Positions 1 through 6,400 of a stretch of 8,369 nucleotides of DNA are shown in pieces (within the stretch, counting starts at the first letter, position 1; each line of letters begins with the position of its first letter). The stretch is from Nitrososphaeraceae archaeon. Lineage in GTDB: Archaea > Thermoproteota > Nitrososphaeria > Nitrososphaerales > Nitrososphaeraceae. A program made the translations under genes and the position numbers. The notes under the pieces were generated by a model that was not told the DNA's origin, searched no databases, and worked only from the letters and a program-made list of their open reading frames with translations. Where the stretch lies: assembly GCA_029240395.1 (NCBI GenBank), contig JAREAJ010000033.1, positions 1-8,369 of the forward strand, read 5' to 3'.

Positions 1-2
1 TA

Positions 3-74
3 AACTATTTTATAATTGACCTGAAGCACAAGATCTTAGTTGATAAGGATTTGTGGATCAATAGGAGCAGGTAA
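3..74 (+). CDS. Possible C-terminal tail of an upstream gene (partial)
   Basis: One frame is open from the left edge to a TAA at 72-74 and would encode a 23-residue tail beginning NYFIIDLK. The short stretch YFIIDLK resembles the IIEK-type endings of archaeal type II 3-dehydroquinate synthases (AroB'), which act just before AroD in the pathway. If real, this gene would overlap aroD by 35 bp, in keeping with the overlaps elsewhere in the cluster. The evidence is only a short open frame and a weak resemblance; an upstream gene could equally end at the TAA at 1-3 or the TGA at 17-19 in the other frames. Confidence 0.22.
   Translation, partial: NYFIIDLKHKILVDKDLWINRSR
9..15 (+). promoter_or_regulatory. 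Weak TATA-like element upstream of aroD
   Basis: TTTATAA lies about 28 bp before the TTG start of aroD. Archaeal transcription usually starts about 25 bp after the TATA centre, so this would give a nearly leaderless aroD transcript, which fits the absence of a ribosome binding site. The surroundings are AT-rich and an upstream gene may read through, so this is a weak call. Confidence 0.2.
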
Positions 75-744
75 TACGGAGGATTTAGAAAGAAAAATAA
101 AGAAAGCTTTATCCTTGGGAGCAGACTACCTGGAGATTCGTTTTGACTTCTTGAAAAGCTCTGAAATAGATGCTGCCATAAAAATTGCTGAATCAATAAA
201 GTCCAGAGCAGTATTCACATTGAGGCCCCCGAGCGAAGCAGGTAGATTTCGAGGGAGCGAGGATGAAAGAATTGTATTGTTAAAAAGATTGTCCATAGCA
301 GAACCAATGCTTTTAGACGTTGAGTACTTCACCATTAAACATAACGACGAGCTAGCCGACTTCTTGACAAGCCAGCGAACACCTATTCTCGTTTCTTGGC
401 ATGACTTCAAACGTACTCCTCCTAATGATCAATTACGGCATATCCTAAACCAACTGAGAATATATAGCAATTTTGCAAAAATAGTGACAACAGCAAAGGA
501 CTTAGAAGATGCATTCAGAGTGCTTGAGCTTTATGAAGGTATTACAGGAATAGAGTTAATTGCTTTTGCTATGGGTGAGCTTGGAGTTACATCGAGAATT
601 CTCTGCACGATGGCAGGCAATGCGCCATTTACATACGCAGCAGTAGACGGAAATACAGCCCCAGGCCAACCAGAACTAGGTTATATGAGAAGGTTGTTTG
701 ACAGAATCAATTCCTTTAATTACTGCAAACCAGATGCAAATTAA
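40..744 (+). CDS. aroD: 3-dehydroquinate dehydratase, type I
   Basis: This enzyme dehydrates 3-dehydroquinate to 3-dehydroshikimate through a Schiff base (cytoplasmic, shikimate pathway step 3). The 234-residue protein shows the full type I active site: Glu32 and Arg34 in EIRFD, Arg62 and Glu66 in LRPPSE, His121 in SWHDF, the Schiff-base Lys147 in AKIVTTA, Arg186 in TSRIL and Gln210 in APGQPELG. Length fits archaeal members, which lack the longer bacterial N-terminus. The start is a TTG at 40; the codon just before it is an in-frame TAG, so nothing further upstream is possible, and MIRICGSI matches the usual first beta-strand. No ribosome binding site is visible. Its end overlaps aroE by 11 bp. 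Function is secure; the start is very likely. Confidence 0.95.
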   Translation: MIRICGSIGAGNTEDLERKIKKALSLGADYLEIRFDFLKSSEIDAAIKIAESIKSRAVFTLRPPSEAGRFRGSEDERIVLLKRLSIAEPMLLDVEYFTIKHNDELADFLTSQRTPILVSWHDFKRTPPNDQLRHILNQLRIYSNFAKIVTTAKDLEDAFRVLELYEGITGIELIAFAMGELGVTSRILCTMAGNAPFTYAAVDGNTAPGQPELGYMRRLFDRINSFNYCKPDAN

Positions 745-1585
745 AGATAGTAGCAATACCTATTGTATCATTGGCGATCCTATACAACACTCACTTTCAC
801 CAGCAATGCAAAACGCTGCGTTCAAGGCTGCAGGATTGAATAGCTCTTATTTAGCATTTAGAGTTAAGAAGGGAGAGCTAGGAGAGTCCATTGGCTCACT
901 TCGCGCCACGGGGGTATCTGGCTTCAACATTACGGTGCCACACAAAGTTGAAGCCATGAAATATTTGGATGAGTTTGACTCTAGCGCCTCCAAAGCAGAT
1001 GCAGTAAACACGGTTCATAACGTCAGTGGTATTCTCAAGGCGTACAATACAGACATCTACGGTTTTATCCATCCATTGCATCTGCGTAACGTTAATTTTA
1101 TAGGAATAAAGGTTCTCCTGATAGGAGCAGGAGGTGCTGCGAGGGCTATATTGGCAGCATTAGAAGCTGAAAGAGGAATTTCGGAAGTGAATATAGCAAA
1201 CCGTACGCAAGGTAAAGCAAGGGCTTTGTTAGAAATGTCAAGGACCCGCCAGCTAAATTGCAACATGATTACATGGGATGAGATCTCGAAATATTCGAGA
1301 AAGGCCGAATTGATTGTAAATGCAACAACAATTGGAATGGGTAATGAACCTGGTTTATTGGACTATCAGGACATAAATAAAGATGCAATAGTGTACGATA
1401 TAGTATATCGACCTGTTAACACCGAATTTCTGGAAAACGCAAAATATGCAGGTGCAGATGTAGTATATGGATATGAGATGCTGCTTTACCAAGGGGCGAA
1501 ATCTTTTGAGATTTGGACTGGGATACCCGCCCCAATTTATGCTATGAAAAAGGCATTACTGGGAACAATAGGTGAACCTTCATAA
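734..1585 (+). CDS. aroE: Shikimate dehydrogenase
   Basis: It reduces 3-dehydroshikimate to shikimate with a nicotinamide cofactor, probably NADPH as is usual for AroE. From the ATG at 734 the protein has 283 residues. Visible motifs are GDPIQHSLSP (15-23, shikimate-binding serines 20 and 22), NITVPHK with catalytic Lys71, NTD with Asp107, the Rossmann loop GAGGAAR (131-137), NRT (156-158) after the second strand, where NADP specificity is usually read, NATTIGM from 196, and GYEMLLYQGAKSFEIWTG with Gln253. An in-frame TTG at 698, preceded at short spacing by AAGGT, would add 12 residues and overlap aroD by 47 bp. I prefer the ATG because the conserved fold starts right after it. The stop (TAA 1583-1585) overlaps the probable ATA start of the kinase. 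Confidence 0.94.
   Translation: MQIKDSSNTYCIIGDPIQHSLSPAMQNAAFKAAGLNSSYLAFRVKKGELGESIGSLRATGVSGFNITVPHKVEAMKYLDEFDSSASKADAVNTVHNVSGILKAYNTDIYGFIHPLHLRNVNFIGIKVLLIGAGGAARAILAALEAERGISEVNIANRTQGKARALLEMSRTRQLNCNMITWDEISKYSRKAELIVNATTIGMGNEPGLLDYQDINKDAIVYDIVYRPVNTEFLENAKYAGADVVYGYEMLLYQGAKSFEIWTGIPAPIYAMKKALLGTIGEPS
1571..1575 (+). promoter_or_regulatory. Ribosome binding site deciding the shikimate kinase start
   Basis: GGTGA lies inside the end of aroE, six bases before an ATA at 1582. It matches the core of the archaeal anti-Shine-Dalgarno complement (GGAGGTGA). The kinase frame has no ATG, GTG or TTG in this area, so the site supports translation starting at the ATA. Confidence 0.55.
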
Positions 1586-2436
1586 ATACTCGAGTTCAAT
1601 CATCTATACATGGAGCCATATCGATAGTTAACGCAATTGCAACTGGTTATGGTTCAGCCCTAGGGATATCCTTACAGGTAAAAGTCGAACTAGAATTACA
1701 AGAGGGCCAAGGGATCCTTTTTCAACCCAGACCGGGAACCAATTTACTAAAAAAAGTGATAAACAATCTTCTCCCAAAGCAAATAGCAAGAAACAACCTG
1801 GTGAAAGTAAATGTAAAGTCACAAATTCCTGCCGGAGTGGGGTTGAAAAGTTCCAGTGCCGTGTCGAGTGCTCTGGCACTTGCTTGTTCTGGTCTTGTTG
1901 GCAACGATTTGGACGATAATGTTATTCTGAAATCAGCAATACGTGCATCATTAGACGCAGGCGTCACTATAACAGGAGCCTACGATGATTCGACGGCATG
2001 TTACTTCGGGGGATTTGTGGTAACAAACAACTATGGATTCAAACTTATGCATAGGGAAGAGGCACCAGCTGATTTATTCGTTGTAATCTTTCTTCCAGCC
2101 AATAAGAGACGAGGAAAAATCTGTAATTTGTATGCATTCTCAGATCTATTCATGGAAGCGTTTAACTTAGCTAATGCTCGACATTACTGGAAAGCTATGA
2201 AGCTGAACGGCTTACTAACTACTTCTGCACTATGTGGTGACTATGAACCGATCTTAGCAAGCATACAAAGGGGAGCATTGGCAGCCAGCATTTCTGGAAA
2301 TGGACCGTCAGTAGCCGTTATCACATACAAGGAACATGTAGACGACATCAGACAAATCTTTGATACATACGATGGTGTCACTCTAGTTTCCAAAGCTAAT
2401 AATGAAAAGGCAAGTGTCAAGGTAATAGTTGGTTAG
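1582..2436 (+). CDS. aroK: Shikimate kinase, archaeal GHMP family, apparent ATA start
   Basis: This kinase phosphorylates shikimate at the 3-hydroxyl with ATP, and is the archaeal replacement for bacterial AroK/AroL. Counted from ATA 1582 it has 284 residues, close to the roughly 280 expected. It shows the N-terminal VNAIATG motif (16-22), the GHMP ATP-binding loop IPAGVGLKSSSA (about 82-93), TGAYDDSTACYFGG with Asp135-Asp136, and the C-terminal glycine motif SGNGPS (238-243). The frame is open back to a TGA at 1573 but holds no ATG, GTG or TTG before a GTG at 1756; starting there would delete the conserved first 58 residues, including VNAIATG. ATA at 1582 overlaps the aroE stop as ATAA, has a GGTGA upstream, and gives the expected length. 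Either ATA is truly used or ATG was changed by mutation or error. The end overlaps aroA by 8 bp. Confidence 0.88.
   Translation: MNTRVQSSIHGAISIVNAIATGYGSALGISLQVKVELELQEGQGILFQPRPGTNLLKKVINNLLPKQIARNNLVKVNVKSQIPAGVGLKSSSAVSSALALACSGLVGNDLDDNVILKSAIRASLDAGVTITGAYDDSTACYFGGFVVTNNYGFKLMHREEAPADLFVVIFLPANKRRGKICNLYAFSDLFMEAFNLANARHYWKAMKLNGLLTTSALCGDYEPILASIQRGALAASISGNGPSVAVITYKEHVDDIRQIFDTYDGVTLVSKANNEKASVKVIVG
2419..2423 (+). promoter_or_regulatory. Ribosome binding site of aroA
   Basis: AAGGT lies five bases before the TTG at 2429, inside the end of the kinase gene. It supports the TTG, which directly follows an in-frame TAG (2426-2428) and is therefore the earliest possible start. Confidence 0.45.
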
Positions 2437-3718
2437 AATTCAACTCCAGCGGTCCAGAATCAATGGTGTGGTACGATGCCCACCGAGCAAAAGCTATACT
2501 CACAGAGCAATAGCTATCGCCTCACTAGCCAATGGAGAGTCTATCATCAATATGCCCTTAATATCCAGAGATACAATAGCGACATTATCCGCTTCCCGTG
2601 CTCTTGGAATAAACATCGATCAACACAGAGCCAGAATAACTATTGATGGAAAATACCCTTTAGATACGCCCCAAAACATCATCAATGCAGAAAATTCTGG
2701 AACCACAATTAGAATATATGCTGCAATGGCCGCCCTGACAAGGAGAGGATTTACTGTCCTGACTGGGGACGCAAGCCTTCGCAAACGACCTATGCAACCC
2801 TTACTTGATGGCTTAAGCCAACTTGGCGTTGTATGTTTTTCTTCTCAGATGAATGGTCTGTCTCCACTTTTAATCAAGGGCGGGGGTATCCGTGGGGGTC
2901 ATGTCACAATTAATGGGAATATCTCAAGCCAATTTCTTTCCTCGTTGTTAATATCATCAATCTATGCAACAAGGCCGGTATCTATTCAAGTGAGGGGGCA
3001 ACAAGTGTCGAAACCCTATGTCAAATCAACTTTATCCAGCATGCAAAAGTTTGGAGTCCTCGTTGATTCTGAAAAGGATTTGTCAGAGTACTATATTGAA
3101 AACAAAAAATACAGGCCTACCCAATTCCAAGTTCCCGGAGACTTCTCTGCAGCCGCATTGCTACTAGTAGCAGGTGTTACGGTAGGCGGAACCCTCACCG
3201 TAAAGGGATTAAATTTCTCACTACCTCAAGCCGACTCAAAGATATTGGAAATCCTAAAGGAAATGAACGCTGAAATAAAAGTCAATATGAGACGAGGAGA
3301 GGTTAGAGTAACCGGTTCCAAAACAATAGAAGGAGGTACTTTCGACCTTACTGATGCTCCCGATCTGTTACCGGTTATTTCCATACTGGCTTTGAAAGCT
3401 ACGTCTCCTGTTAAAATTACAGGCATTGCTCATGCACGATGGAAGGAGACCGACAGGGTCGCGATTATAGCGTCCCAATTAAAGAAATTTGGAGCTAGAG
3501 TTGTAGAGGCGGAAGATCAATTATCTATAGTCCCTCCACGGATTCTCAGGAATTCTAGTATTCAAACCTTTAACGACCATAGGTTATTCATGGCCTTTAC
3601 AATCGCATCGCTAATGACAGAAAAATCAGAAATCGAAGGTGCAGAATCCATTGATGTTTCATACCCGAATTTCTTAGTTGATCTAAAACGGCTCGGCGCG
3701 AAGATAAGTTTTCAATAA
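2429..3718 (+). CDS. aroA: 3-phosphoshikimate 1-carboxyvinyltransferase (EPSP synthase)
   Basis: It transfers the enolpyruvyl group of phosphoenolpyruvate to shikimate 3-phosphate, giving EPSP. The 429-residue length is normal for the family. Visible motifs are PPSKSYTHR (Lys21, Ser22, Arg26; shikimate-phosphate site), NSGTTIR (89-95; PEP site), GDASLRKRPM (113-122), SSQ (166-168), PGDFSAAA, DAPDLLP with catalytic Asp312, KETDR (339-343) and NDHR (382-385). The residue after the PEP-site arginine is Ile96 where the E. coli enzyme has Pro101. The start is TTG 2429, preceded by AAGGT and overlapping the kinase stop by 8 bp, so translation is probably coupled. It ends the first block; a 181-bp gap follows. 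Confidence 0.96.
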   Translation: MVRIQLQRSRINGVVRCPPSKSYTHRAIAIASLANGESIINMPLISRDTIATLSASRALGINIDQHRARITIDGKYPLDTPQNIINAENSGTTIRIYAAMAALTRRGFTVLTGDASLRKRPMQPLLDGLSQLGVVCFSSQMNGLSPLLIKGGGIRGGHVTINGNISSQFLSSLLISSIYATRPVSIQVRGQQVSKPYVKSTLSSMQKFGVLVDSEKDLSEYYIENKKYRPTQFQVPGDFSAAALLLVAGVTVGGTLTVKGLNFSLPQADSKILEILKEMNAEIKVNMRRGEVRVTGSKTIEGGTFDLTDAPDLLPVISILALKATSPVKITGIAHARWKETDRVAIIASQLKKFGARVVEAEDQLSIVPPRILRNSSIQTFNDHRLFMAFTIASLMTEKSEIEGAESIDVSYPNFLVDLKRLGAKISFQ

Positions 3719-3732
3719 TAATAGACAATTAC

Positions 3733-3737
3733 TTTTT
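3733..3737 (+). terminator. Possible oligo-T terminator after aroA
   Basis: A run of five T follows the aroA stop by 14 bases. Archaeal termination often needs only an oligo-T tract on the non-template strand. No hairpin precedes it and the tract is short, so it is a weak candidate, made a little more likely by the promoter-like element further down the same gap. Confidence 0.2.
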
Positions 3738-3780
3738 CGAAAATATCCTTCTCGTGGTATCAATAGAGAGGTAGACATCA

Positions 3781-3809
3781 ATGTTTCGCGGTAAACACTT
3801 GCAAAACAT
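3781..3809 (+). repeat. Imperfect inverted repeat in the aroA-aroC gap
   Basis: ATGTTTCGC (3781-3789) faces GCAAAACAT (3801-3809): nine-base arms with one mismatch around an 11-base loop. It lies about 50-80 bp upstream of the aroC TATA-like element. It could be an operator or an RNA hairpin, or chance in AT-rich DNA. Confidence 0.3.
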
Positions 3810-3846
3810 TAAGACCGATCGTCTTATCACAATTTGTGTTAGTTAA
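3781..3846 (+). CDS. Possible 21-residue small ORF in the aroA-aroC gap
   Basis: An ATG at 3781 opens a 21-codon frame ending at TAA 3844-3846, with product MFRGKHLQNIKTDRLITICV plus a final Ser. GAGAGGT at 3766-3772 is a reasonable ribosome binding site at eight bases' spacing. The peptide has only one aromatic residue (Phe2), so it does not look like an attenuation leader peptide for aromatic amino acids. I recognise no family, and a frame this short can be chance. It overlaps both inverted repeats of the gap. Confidence 0.15.
   Translation: MFRGKHLQNIKTDRLITICVS
3810..3826 (+). repeat. Inverted repeat, candidate operator upstream of aroC
   Basis: TAAGAC (3810-3815) and GTCTTA (3821-3826) are perfect six-base arms around the five-base centre CGATC. 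The total length of 17 bp suits a dimeric DNA-binding protein. It sits about 35 bp upstream of the aroC TATA-like element, where an archaeal activator or repressor could bind. No matching copy was noticed upstream of the other genes. Confidence 0.3.
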
Positions 3847-3856
3847 TATTCTGGGG

Positions 3857-3870
3857 TGGAATATATATAG
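3857..3870 (+). promoter_or_regulatory. TATA-box promoter of aroC
   Basis: ATATATATA at 3861-3869 is the best TATA box in the window. It is centred 35 bp before the aroC ATG and is preceded by TGGA in the BRE position. Transcription would start near 3888-3892, leaving a leader of about ten bases, which fits the absence of a ribosome binding site before aroC. It would let aroC, the mutase-aminotransferase and tyrA be transcribed apart from the aroD-aroA block. Confidence 0.55.
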
Positions 3871-3899
3871 AGTAGCAATAAGCTTTCTCTACTTGTACA

Positions 3900-5027
3900 A
3901 TGGTGGGTAGCGTAATCGGCGAACGCTTTGCTTGCCTTAGTTTTGGGGAAAGTCATGGCAGATGTGTAGGGATGGTTATCGACGGCTGCCCTGCAGGGTT
4001 ACAGCTGAATGAAGGGGATATACAACCTCTACTTGATCTTAGAAAACCCGGACAGTCTATAATTTCAACACAGAGAAAGGAAGAAGACAGGGTAGAAATT
4101 CTGTCAGGAGTGTTTGAAGGTTTCACCACGGGTGCGCCAATATGTATGTTAATATGGAATAGAGATTCTGATTCTCGTTCCTATGAGGAGATTATAAGCA
4201 AACCTCGTCCCGGGCATTCTGATTATCCTGCGAAGGTAAAGTACAGTGGATATGCAGATTACAGAGGAGGAGGTAGATTCTCAGGACGGTTGACTGCATC
4301 ATTTATAATGGCAGGCGCAGTCGCTCAGAAGCTACTCTATTCTACTTTAGGTATAGAGATTACTGCTTATACAGTCCAGATTGGTCAAATAAAGGCAAAC
4401 GAAATTGATTTAGAAAATGCAAAAAAGAATAGATATGCTAATGATATTCGGTGTCCCGACCTGACTGCCGCTGATAAGATGAGAGAAATAATACTTCAAA
4501 CCAAGAGAGAAGGCGACTCTTTGGGTGGAGTTGTCGAATGTATATGCACGGGTCTGCCAGTAGGTTTGGGCGAACCCATTTTTTCATCCTTGGAATCAGA
4601 TATTAGCAAAGCAGTATTTAGCATCCCGGCAGTCAAAGCGATCGAATTTGGATCCGGATTTCTCGGCTCGGAAAAAAAAGGGTCTGAGAACAATGACTTG
4701 TTCACCATCAAAAACAATAAAATAGTGACAAAGACAAATAACGCAGGCGGGATTTTGGGTGGACTATCCAACGGCATGCCTATAAAAATGCGTATTGGCT
4801 TCAAACCCGCTTCTTCAATTAGTCGTACACAAAGTACTATAGATCTTTCTAGCCTCTCCGAAGTAGACATCAATGTGGCTGGTAGGCACGACCCATGCGT
4901 AGTACCAAGGGCGCCCCCAGTTGTAGAATCTATAGTTGCTGCAGTTATCGCAGACCATGCTTTAAGATCTGGATTCATAGGACCTGTTTTAAAGATATGG
5001 TCAAAAAAGCAAAACCCGAAGAACTAG
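3900..5027 (+). CDS. aroC: Chorismate synthase
   Basis: It eliminates phosphate from EPSP to give chorismate and needs reduced flavin mononucleotide. The 375-residue protein has the three family signatures: FGESHG (15-20) with His19, DYRGGGRFSGR (120-130), and GRHDPCVVPRAPPVVES (328-344) with His330 and Asp331. Also visible are RPGHSDY (103-109), GDSLGG (205-210), EPIFSSLESDISKAVFSIPA (225-244) and TNNAGGILGGLSNG. The signature after the arginine reads SGRLTA instead of the bacterial SARETA; this is probably an archaeal variant. ATG 3900 is the start: an in-frame TAA lies at 3879-3881 and no other start codon falls between. The end overlaps the next gene by 31 bp. Confidence 0.96.
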   Translation: MVGSVIGERFACLSFGESHGRCVGMVIDGCPAGLQLNEGDIQPLLDLRKPGQSIISTQRKEEDRVEILSGVFEGFTTGAPICMLIWNRDSDSRSYEEIISKPRPGHSDYPAKVKYSGYADYRGGGRFSGRLTASFIMAGAVAQKLLYSTLGIEITAYTVQIGQIKANEIDLENAKKNRYANDIRCPDLTAADKMREIILQTKREGDSLGGVVECICTGLPVGLGEPIFSSLESDISKAVFSIPAVKAIEFGSGFLGSEKKGSENNDLFTIKNNKIVTKTNNAGGILGGLSNGMPIKMRIGFKPASSISRTQSTIDLSSLSEVDINVAGRHDPCVVPRAPPVVESIVAAVIADHALRSGFIGPVLKIWSKKQNPKN

Positions 5028-6400
5028 GCAAGTTGCGCGCTGAGATCCGAGACGTTACCCTTGATATTATAGCCAAAGCTCACAAAAGGATGGAGCTTTC
5101 AGAACGGATAGGAACCATCAAAGGGAATCTAAATATTGATATACAGGATGAAAGTGTTGAGCAGGAGATACGTAGCTCTGTTTTCGAATTCTCCAATAAA
5201 CTTGGAATCGATCCTACTTTCTCGGGACGGCTCTTAAATATATTGCTGGCGGAGTCGGTTCGGCTGCAGCAGATACAGCAAAGAAGAACTGAGGATATTA
5301 CATTGAAAAATACTCATTTGAGCGTTTTTATGAAGGCCAAAGAACTTGAGAGCTCAGGCAAGAAGATCATACATATGGAGGTAGGAGAGCCTGACTTTCC
5401 GCCTCCTAAAAGCGTGCGAAATGCCTTACTCGAGTCATATAAAATGAAACAGTATCATTATACAGATTCTAGAGGTTTGCTCAGGCTACGTCAGGCCATA
5501 GCAAATAAAGTTGGCAATGGGATCACAGATGACGAGGTGATTATAACATCTGGAGGAAGATTTGCTATATTTTCGGCCATGCTTGCTCTATTAAAGCAAG
5601 GAGAGGAGGTAATTTCAATTGATCCATCCTGGCCCGCCTATCGCGAGTTTGTTGACTTTGCAGGTGGAAAAATAAAAATCCTACAGACGACCATCGAAGA
5701 AAGGTGGACCCCCAATCTAAGAAAATTGGAGGAAATGATAGGTCAAAATACTAAAGTGATCATTCTGAACTATCCAAACAACCCGACCGGCAAAGTGTTA
5801 AATGAAAAAGAAATTTCAAAAATAATCTCCCTAGCTAGGGATAACGAACTATATTTGATAAGCGACGAGGTTTATTCAGATTACGTGTATGGCAGGTTTA
5901 CAAGCTTGACTCACTACAAATATGACAAAATCATAGTAGTTTCATCATTTTCTAAATCATGCGCCATGACGGGTTTCAGAGTTGGCTATGGAATTGCTCG
6001 GAAGGAGATTATTGATAAGATGGCGAGGATTCAGGCGATTGCTTTGACCAGTGTAGCAGAACCCATGCAACATGCAGCATTGAGCGCAATAGATTACAAT
6101 CCTGCTGGGAACGTGAAACTAATCAAGGAACGATTGGATTTAATATCAAAGAAACTACGTCAGATGTCACTTGATTTCGTTAGTCCTCAAGGGGCAATGT
6201 ATGTTTATCCACGTTTAAATGGCTCGATCCAGACCGATGCGGAACTAGTAAATATACTCTTAGAATTAGGAGTCGCGGTTGCGCCAGGAAGCGGATTTGG
6301 AGAAAACTATAAACAATTTATAAGAATTTCGGCCTGTCAGCCAAAAGAACTGCTAAAAAGAGGATTAGAAATTATCGAATCGGTCTTGAGCGTGCGATGA
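4997..6400 (+). CDS. Chorismate mutase (AroQ type) - class I aminotransferase fusion
   Basis: A 467-residue two-domain protein. Residues about 8-95 form an AroQ-type, all-helical chorismate mutase (chorismate to prephenate): KLRAEI with Arg14, KRMELSERIGTIKG with Arg31 and Lys42, then Asp51 and Glu55, and ESVRLQQ with Ser87 and Gln91. Where E. coli mutase has Arg51, alignment places Val54. Residues about 106-467 form a PLP-dependent class I aminotransferase: GEPDF (130-134), YTDSRG, NYPNNPTG (258-265), SDEVY with Asp290, SSFSKSCAMTGFRVG with Schiff-base Lys320, and RISAC with Arg443 for the substrate carboxylate. The likely acceptor is prephenate or an aromatic 2-oxo acid; aspartate transamination cannot be excluded. 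The ATG at 4997 directly precedes the mutase domain; an in-frame ATG at 4895 would only add 34 residues read from the aroC end out of frame. It overlaps aroC by 31 bp and tyrA by 4 bp (ATGA). Confidence 0.9.
   Translation: MVKKAKPEELGKLRAEIRDVTLDIIAKAHKRMELSERIGTIKGNLNIDIQDESVEQEIRSSVFEFSNKLGIDPTFSGRLLNILLAESVRLQQIQQRRTEDITLKNTHLSVFMKAKELESSGKKIIHMEVGEPDFPPPKSVRNALLESYKMKQYHYTDSRGLLRLRQAIANKVGNGITDDEVIITSGGRFAIFSAMLALLKQGEEVISIDPSWPAYREFVDFAGGKIKILQTTIEERWTPNLRKLEEMIGQNTKVIILNYPNNPTGKVLNEKEISKIISLARDNELYLISDEVYSDYVYGRFTSLTHYKYDKIIVVSSFSKSCAMTGFRVGYGIARKEIIDKMARIQAIALTSVAEPMQHAALSAIDYNPAGNVKLIKERLDLISKKLRQMSLDFVSPQGAMYVYPRLNGSIQTDAELVNILLELGVAVAPGSGFGENYKQFIRISACQPKELLKRGLEIIESVLSVR

Noticed and set aside
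698..733. TTG 698 as the aroE start
   Set aside because: It adds 12 unconserved residues inside aroD; ATG 734 already precedes the conserved first strand. The AAGGT before the TTG leaves some doubt.
1756..2436. Shikimate kinase starting at GTG 1756 (226 residues)
   Set aside because: It would drop the conserved N-terminal VNAIATG region, which is encoded in the same open frame directly upstream.
3753..3760. CGTGGTAT shared by the two gaps (3753-3760 and 7348-7355)
   Set aside because: One shared 8-mer between gaps of 181 and 132 bp is expected fairly often by chance, and its position relative to the genes differs.
4496..4978. 160-codon minus-strand open frame
   Set aside because: It lies wholly inside aroC, which has strong family motifs, and its product resembles nothing I recognise.
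4895..4996. ATG 4895 as the start of the mutase-aminotransferase
   Set aside because: The extra 34 residues are an out-of-frame reading of the conserved aroC C-terminus and have no mutase similarity.
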